This document shows positions 57,453 to 64,000 of a stretch of DNA of 64,000 nucleotides, piece after piece. The notes below the pieces were generated by a model. That model was not told the DNA's origin. It did no database searches and worked only from the letters and a program-made list of their open reading frames with translations. Both the position numbers and the translations under genes were made by a program. The stretch comes from Iris pallida. Taxonomy: Eukaryota; Streptophyta; Magnoliopsida; Asparagales; Iridaceae. Each line of letters opens with the position of its first letter. The first letter of the stretch is position 1. The DNA lies in the NCBI GenBank assembly GCA_029216955.1, contig JANAVB010029819.1:38607854-38671853 (forward strand). The letters run 5' to 3'.

Positions 57453-59381
57453 TTATGGCCCATTATCATGGATGATTCGGCGAGGAGCACCAAATCTGTA
57501 TATCACATGATGTTTGATGAAGTTGATGACACTACTCGTTTTAACTTCAGCCAAAGGTATAGCTTCTGTCCACTTGGAGAAATAATCGATTATAGCCAAG
57601 ATGAACCGATGTCCTTTTGATGAAGGAGGATTGATAGGGCCAATTATATCCATGCCCCAAGCTTCAAAAGGCCATGAAGCAGAAGTCGGGTGAAGAAATT
57701 CTGACGGTTGATGAATGAAATCTGCATAAATTTGACATGCACGATATTTCCTTCCATAGTCAATAGCATCTGATACCATAGAGGGCCAGTAGTAGCCCAT
57801 ACGTCGAATACGATCATGAAGTTTAGGACCAGGCTGATGTGCTCCACAAACACAATCATGAGCTTCGCGTAATATCTGCTTTACTTCATCACCAGTGAGA
57901 CATCTCAAGAGTAACCCATCAAAAGTTCTTCGATAGAGAGTTTTAGTAGTATGATTATAATATAATCGAAGCGGTCGACAGCGGATACTTGTAGCTCCCT
58001 TAGGATCTTCTGGCAAGATGTCATGTACTGCAAAATCAATGAAAGGTGCTCTCCAGTCCTCGTAAGTGACATTGACTTCAGTTAGATTGCTGAATTTAAT
58101 GTTGTGGTTGTTTTCGACAAAAAATAGTTCTCTATTAGAGATAACAACCATTTGTTGTCTTTTGATTGGAACTGCCAATACCGCAGCTAGGTTAGCTAAG
58201 GCATCAGCTTCTGTATTGCATGCGCGACGTACATGTTCGATGAAGAACCCTTTGAATGAAGAAGCTATCCTGGTTGTTGCTTCATGGTATGGTACCAAAT
58301 CTTGATGTCGAACTTCATATATGCCTCTAACTTGATTAACAATCAGCTTAGAATCGCCATATACTTCGAGATATTCAACATTCAATTGTTTGGCTAATTG
58401 GAGTCCAATGAGCAAGGCATTGTATTCTGCCATTTTGTTAGAGCACGATTCGTCTAAAGAATAAGCCCTTTGAATAGCTAATCCTACGGGTGAAACGAGA
58501 ACAATACCCACTCCAACCACAAGGGTACCTCCATGTCCAATTCTAGAAGCTCCATCAAAGAACAACCTCCAAATAGGAAATTCTTCTGAGATCATATTTG
58601 ATTCTAATGTTTTGTCAGGAATCTCATCATAGAGTTTAGATGTCTCAGGGACAGGATGAGCTGCTAAAAAGTCAACAAGTGCTTGGCCTTTCACAGATTT
58701 TTTAGGAACATAAACCATGTCATATTGTGCTAATAATGTGGCCCATGTGGCAAGCCTAGAATTGAGTGTACTTGGCTTCTTCATTAAGACTCGAAGAGGA
58801 TTGACTCGAAATATGACATGAATAGTTTGGCCTATGATGTAATATCTTGTCTTCTGAACAGTAAACATTAAGGCTAAACATTCCTTCTCCACCAGACTAT
58901 AACAATGTTCAGCTCCAATCATCGTTTGGCTAAGATAGTAGATGGCTTGTTCATGACCTTCCTTGTTCTTTTGAGCTAGCAAAGCTTCCAATGAATGATC
59001 CATTGTCCGGACATATATTAAGAAAGGTATCCCTGAGATCGGTGGTACAAGAACCGGTAGACTCATTAAATACCGCTTTATGTCATCAAATGCTCTTTGA
59101 CATTCTTCCGTCCAAACAAAAGATACACCTTTCTTTATTAATTGAGTAAATGGTCTGCAACGTCCAGATAAATTCGAAATAAACCGCCTGATGTACGCAA
59201 GTCGACATTGGAATCCTCGTAGCTCTTTTAGGTTGCGTGGAGGACGCATCTCTTGAATTGCTTTGATCTTCTCGGGATCAATGTGTATACCCTTAGAGGT
59301 AATGACGAAGCCGAGAAATTTACCACTAGAGACACCCAAGAAAGACTTGGTGGGATTTATTTTGAGTTGATGCTGGCGCAT
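57453..59381 (-). pseudogene. G2 pol: RT end, two RNase H domains, integrase core
   Basis: This is the longest open frame in the window, 642 codons. In order it holds the RT end (GKFLGFVITSKGI), RNase H (WTEECQRAFDDIK, EKECLALMFTVQK), the second RNase H (LFFDGASRIGHGGTL, MAEYNALLIGLQLAKQ, YGDSKLIVNQV, ADALANLAAVLA), and integrase with its zinc region (EAHDCVCGAHQPG ... KYRACQIYAD) and two of three catalytic residues (MDIIGP, HDNGP). The second RNase H places the element in the Tat lineage. The zinc finger lacks its first Cys, as in G1. Confidence 0.92.
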
Positions 59382-60130
59382 TAGATTGAAGATAGTTCTT
59401 AAATCTTGAATGTGATCTTCCTTGAGATGACTTTTGATAGCAATATCGCCAACATAGCATTCGACAGTCTTTCAAAGATGATCGCGAAAGATAGTACTCA
59501 TAGCCCGCTAGTATGTTGCACCTGCATTCTTTAGACCAAACGACATAACTGTATAACAGTACACTCCTCGAGTAGTATGAAACGAAGTATGTTTCTCACC
59601 TTCAGGATTCATCCGAATTTGATTATATCTAGAAAATCCATCCAAGAAAGAAATTCGTTCGAATGTATTGTCGATCATGACATCAGTAATTGGGATCCCG
59701 AAAGTCTATGCAAACTCGAACCTTTCCGGTTTTCTTCATTGACTGGAACTACGTTGGCTACCCAGTCAGAATGCTGCTCTTCTCTGATAAAACCACAAGC
59801 TATAATCTTTTTGACTTTATCATCAATTACATCCGTCATTTCAGGCTTGAATCACCATTGTTGTTGTTTGACAGGCTTGGCATTCGACAAGATATTAAGC
59901 TTGTGAGTTACAATTTGAGGATCTAATCCCGACATATCTTTATAACTCCAGGCAAAGACATCAATATATTCACGAATAAGGTGAACTAACTCTTGTTTAT
60001 CATCCTCTGAAAGATTTTTGCTAATGAAGATTGGTCGTGATACGCCTTTCTCTCCAATATCGATTTTGACTAATTGATCCTCAGTAGGTGGTTCTCGTTG
60101 TTCAAAACGAAGTTCCCACTGATTGTCCAT
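59382..60130 (-). pseudogene. G2 reverse transcriptase, damaged
   Basis: The catalytic motif reads YVGD (59444-59455), where G1 has YVDD. A TGA lies just upstream of it, about 20 bases away. Around 59700 some 35 bases present in G1 (28225-28260, the LPI motif region) are deleted, which shifts the frame. The RT start (LIREYIDVFAWSYKDMSGLD) is in the frame 60130-59852. RT activity is lost three times over. Confidence 0.85.
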
Positions 60131-60979
60131 CCTTTGTGCCTAAGGTTCCACTTCAGGAGCTTCTTCAATGTCATCTTCGTCATCTTTCGAAAATTCGGCT
60201 GACACCATGTTAGAAGATACTATCATCCTATGAACATGACCAATGCTGGTGTCAGAATCCAAGAAAATAGAATCAAAAGAGTTAGATCGTTCTTCTTCAT
60301 CAGATTCAGAAGGTTCCAGAGTTGGAAGTGGTGAAGCATAACCTAGTCCCCGTTTTATTTTACTGTGGTATTGTTATGATTTTTCTTTTGGAACAGCAAT
60401 ACGAAGAGGAGTTCGCCTTCCTTTACCGTTATTGAGGCCAGTTTTGAAATCATAGCCCATTTTACGGATGATTGCTTTGGATTGGGGACTATAGCGGCGT
60501 AATTGTAGCCTTCCTGTATCATCTATATTATCGTTATAGAGCATGATTTTTCGTTCCTCTCTTTTGTTGAAGAATATAGGCTTTTCATCTTTCTTTCGAG
60601 ACGGTACTAAGAAGTACGACTCTTGTATTAAATCCAGTGATACCACATTTTACAGAGATGATACGACTTCTATTGTAAGTGGTTTAAAGCTATCTAGCAT
60701 ATCCAAATAACACTGAGTATAGTAAGAGACATCAGTATACTACAAAGGAGATGTTTTATTGATTTTTACACCATCATTTACAACAGGAACTTTAGCCTTT
60801 GCAGGCTTAGTCAGATTGATGACAAGAGGGGAAGAAGAAGAACGAGAAGGCGGAGGGGGCTTCTTGCGATAAAGATCGATTACAAGCGGCTCAGAAGAGG
60901 CGAGCTCCCTTTGTTCCTGACTATCACCCTTGGGCTGCTTCTCATGGGAAGGAAGATAGATAGTCAGTGGTTTGGAAGA
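60131..60979 (-). pseudogene. G2 linker between protease and RT
   Basis: The frame 60646-60374 has IIRKMGYDFKTGLNNGKGRR, the G-patch-like motif also seen in G1. The rest (60373-60131 and 60979-60647) is readable next to G1 with stops. No other domain is visible. Confidence 0.6.
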
Positions 60980-61755
60980 CTAAGGACAAGAGGTACGTCC
61001 TTTGACCGGGATCACCAATGTATCATTCGGCACATTTTTCTGTTCTTCATCTGTGTCCATTGCTAGTACCACCTTCATGAACTCCTTCTTGTACATGCAA
61101 GAATCGTTGTAGTATGCTTCAGCTCCTTTGAAAGAATTCAGATCTGCAACCTCTTTTTGGACTTCTCCATTACCATCCACATATTCGAAACATTGGTGGA
61201 GAGTAGAAGGTACAATATTGTGTTCATGGAGGAATGGCCTTCCTAATAAAACATTGTATGAACCATAATTGTCAATAACATAGAAAGTTACCTTTGTACA
61301 AAGATTGCCAATTTTAAGTTTTAGGCGTATCTTCCCCAAAGGTTCACTTTTTCCTTGATTGAACTCCAAGATGGTAGTAATAGTTGTAGAAAGGTAATGC
61401 ACTGGGATTTTTAAAGCATCTAGCAAAGATTTCAGCATGATCTAAGTGCAGACCCGGGGTCAATCAGAATGCGATCGACTTTCATGGTATCTATATACCT
61501 CGTGAAGTAGAGAGGACGATCATGACGATTGTCTTCTAACAACATGTTATCTTGTGTAAAAGTGATATTGGGCATTAATTCAAATACACTATGACAATGT
61601 GCGCAGCAGATTGGCTCCTTTTCAGGCTTCTTGAGAAGAGTAAGACAAGCGTCAGCCTGCATCAAAGCTTCACTTAACGTCTCTCGAGTTTCTTTTGAGA
61701 GACGTAAAAGTTCAAGGATTGATAATCTTACTGGAGTTTTGGCCAATTGAGCCAA
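60980..61755 (-). pseudogene. G2 aspartic protease
   Basis: The frame 61755-61432 ends in RILIDPGSAL, the active-site region with DPG as in G1. A frameshift at about 61440 follows, and the frame 61438-60980 continues with LDALKIPVHYLS, IGNLCTKVTFYVID and YNVLLGRPFLHEH. A short lesion in the middle of an otherwise well-kept domain. Confidence 0.8.
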
Positions 61756-62240
61756 TATATCAAGTTATATGGCTTTTCGAGTCCAAGAGATGAGGACTTC
61801 TTTAATGCTTTGTCAAAGCGAACATGTTATTTTCTCTTGTCTGCTGTTGTTGGTTTAGGAGGAGATGGTTCAACCACCGGCAGGGATGTAGATGGTATAT
61901 TCTCAACAGGAGAAGATGATGTAGGAGGAACATCAGGAGATGGAGTACGATTCTCTTGATTTTCGGGATATTCTCGAAGATAGGGTTTCCTAGATCTAGT
62001 GCCCATTAGAATTTCTTCTTCTGTTACTGGTTCAAAAGATACCATATTGCAGTTCTTGGCTTTAGATTTGGAGTGCTTTTTTTGCTTAGAAGAGGAAGGC
62101 GTTTCAAACTCTGCTACCAGATCTGGATGAATCTACATAATCTCTCCTTTGTCAGTCGATAATGGAACAAGACCTTCATTTTGAGGAGGTGGGAGATTCA
62201 CGATCTCAAGAGTAGTCCTTAGAATGGGAATAACACCATC
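61756..62240 (-). pseudogene. G2 segment between gag zinc motif and protease
   Basis: The frame 62045-61827 is rich in S, P and T (PSPDVPPTSSSPVEN) and matches the variable part of the G1 frame at about 30700-30500. A TTPSP-like linker of this kind has no known function. Stops interrupt both sides. Confidence 0.55.
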
Positions 62241-63455
62241 TTGTACAAGTTATGGTGCAAAGTCACCAAATTGCACAGAAACGATATTAGCAGTCACCGT
62301 CTTCTCGTCCTGCTGAAGAGTAATTGCTCCAGACTTAACCAACTCTTGGATTTTACCCTTGAGCACATAACATGCTCTGGTTGGATGCCCTATAAATCTG
62401 TGATAAACACAATATTTAGGGTGATCGGTTTTACCTACTTCTTCTGGCCGTTTCGCCTCTGGAAGTTGAAGCTTATTACTTTTAATCAAGCAATCGAAGA
62501 TGCTCAAAGTATCATCTTTATCGAAAGAATACTCTTCCTTTGGACGAGTTGTCTTCTGCGGTGGTGCTGATGGAGTGGGTGCTGTCTGAGTGACGTTGAC
62601 AGCCAAAGACTCCTTGCCCTTGATATTGATGGCCAGTGTTTCTTTACCCTTGTGATTATTCTGGCGATTATTACCCCCGGGTGTAGAATGTTCGTCTTAG
62701 TTAGGATGAGTCATCTGAACTCCTAACTGTTTAAACTTTTCGGCACTGACCTCAGTTGCCTTGGCATTCACAATAAAAAAAGGCCAATCCTGGAATTGTG
62801 TAGATTCCATCCACATACTGATAATAGGCAACAAGTTTGATTTGTAAGTGTCTATTGTTACAGCAGATGGAGTTCCTAAAGGTATTTTGAGTGCCTCTCG
62901 GCAGAATCTTTTAATGAAACTCTCCATGGATTCATTGTGCCTCTATTTAATCTTAATGTGGGCAGATATTGTCATGTCATTAACTCCTTCATAAAACTAT
63001 TCCAAGAACATTTGCTTGAAACCAACAAAAGAAGTGATGCGACCATCAGGCAAGCTACGATACCAGTCGTATGCTGCGCCAGCTAAACAACCGACGAACA
63101 CTCTGGTAAGGAGAGCATCATTTGGCTGTAATTGATCAGTCAATATCACCTCAAAGTGATTGATGTACTGACTTGGAGAGGTGCTGTCATCAAACAGCAT
63201 AATAGTCGGAAGCTTGTATTTAGGAGGGAATGGAATCTCCTTCCACTCTGTAGGATATGGTTGCTTTATGCCCAGCCTTTTTAGACCATCTTTCTGTTTG
63301 AAGGCCTCAAACTGAGTGCGTAAGAGTTTTACAGTCTCATTAGCATCCCCTGATGTTTGGGAATTGGTAGGCTGATTAGAAGTGTTAGGAGGAGGAACAG
63401 CATAATAATTACCACCCCTAGCACCAGACTGACTGGGATCAGCTTGAATTGGCAC
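62241..63455 (-). pseudogene. G2 gag
   Basis: The gag domain is in the frame 63455-62997 (FPPKYKLPTIMLFDDSTSPS, LLTRVFVGCLAGAAYDWYRS). It continues after a break near 62997 to a stop at 62943-62945 that G1 has at the same codon, then 62927-62697, and the zinc motif KYCVYHRFIGHPTRACYVLK in 62606-62250. The capsid part is well kept apart from these stops. Confidence 0.82.
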
Positions 63456-64000
63456 ATAGGTAACCTGAGGAGGTGGTACCCCAGACTAACAGGTACAGAA
63501 GATGTTATAAGCTCAGGAGGTAACCTGAGGAGGTGGTACCCCCAGACTAACAGGTACAGAAGATGCTATAAGCTCAGGATTTGTAGCAGGGTTTACAATT
63601 GGTGGCACTGTATGTTGAGCCATAATTATAGTGTGCATGCTTGCAACCATTTCTGCCATGGACTTCAATTTGTCTTCTAATGTGACAATTTGTTGCTCTT
63701 GACTGGTTGAAGTAGAGGCATCTTGATCTTCTGTAATGGTATATGTCGTCACTTTTCTTGCTGCTATTGATGAGATAGTTTGTTCAGAACTTTCACTATC
63801 TGCATCAAACTCTGAGAAAGAGTCCTCTCCTACATGGGCGATTGGGAGATCTTCTTGATTAAAGATACCTTGGTTCAAATATCGATTTTTTGATCTAGTG
63901 TATTGAAAGACACCTTCACTGGATACATGAATCTGATCCAAGTATTGCTGACTGGGATTACGGGATGCATTACGTCTTGGACGTTTTTCACCCCAGTGCC
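63456..64000 (-). pseudogene. G2 pre-gag region with a 60-bp tandem duplication
   Basis: The frame 63941-63513 matches the G1 frame 32506-32120 (SFSEFDADSESSEQT, EDKLKSMAEMVASMH). A 60/61-bp duplication (63458-63517 and 63518-63578) at its end breaks the frame. The region continues beyond the window. Confidence 0.65.
63458..63578. repeat. Recent 60-bp tandem duplication in G2
   Basis: AGGTAACCTGAGGAGGTGGT ... GCTCAGG is present twice in a row, with one base inserted and one substitution between copies. G1 has a single copy-like segment at about 32133-32190. Confidence 0.92.

Larger units (their letters stand above)
56478..64000 (-). mobile_element. G2: second Tat-lineage element, right part (runs off the window)
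   Basis: The same minus-strand order as G1 is present: pre-gag, gag, protease, RT, two RNase H domains, integrase, then the small antisense ORF on the plus strand. Protein identity to G1 is high in RT and integrase. Its 5' end is outside the window. Its other part is at about 34931-35744, separated by T. Confidence 0.88.

Overview
The window looks like nuclear DNA of a flowering plant, from a stretch made almost entirely of transposable elements. The signs are a Sirevirus-type Ty1/copia element, Tat-lineage and Del/Tekay-like Ty3/gypsy elements, a CACTA terminus with a transposase-associated domain, and plant mobile domain (PMD)-like sequence. I see no intact host gene, no rRNA or tRNA gene, and no bacterial-style operon. 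I cannot name the species.

Layout. (1) 1-7540: the 3' part of a plus-strand Sirevirus (gag end, pol, an extra env-like-position ORF, several polypurine tracts, 3' LTR). It is inserted in the internal tail of a non-coding long-LTR element (here LARD-1, 7541-12641). (2) 12642-16131: part of an AT-rich, minus-strand LTR of a third gypsy-type family. (3) About 16132-34116: a minus-strand Tat-lineage element (G1). Downstream of pol it carries two genes on the opposite strand: a broken PMD-like gene with introns (16618-20848) and a small open ORF with its own TATA box (21368-21694). A 3.54-kb solo LTR (22008-25547) splits its integrase. (4) About 34115-34930: one Tat LTR lies between G1 and a second Tat copy (G2, about 34931-35744 plus 56478-64000), as if the two share it. 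(5) 35745-56477: a Del/Tekay-like element (T) inserted in the small antisense ORF of G2, with a perfect 5-bp duplication ACGCC. T is itself filled with a truncated CACTA element from 41350, a LINE scrap, and a second non-coding long-LTR element (LARD-2, about 45152-56378). Only the last 99 bp of T's 3' LTR survive, at 56379-56477.

How it fits together. Nearly all gag-pol frames are dead through stops, frameshifts and lost catalytic residues. Where a homologous copy or family consensus allows comparison, many stops are glutamine codons turned into TAG or TAA. LARD-1 and LARD-2 code for nothing recognisable. LARD-2 (the copy whose 5' LTR end lies in the window) shares its post-LTR segment with T, and both LARDs carry a chromovirus-like 3' end, so T-like elements may have mobilised them.

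The least ordinary feature is the antisense cassette of the Tat elements. Its small acidic ORF is the only long frame left open in G1, and it was open in G2 until T landed in it. In both copies it is preceded by the same TATAAATAGAACA block and a degenerate TGAAC-rich array.
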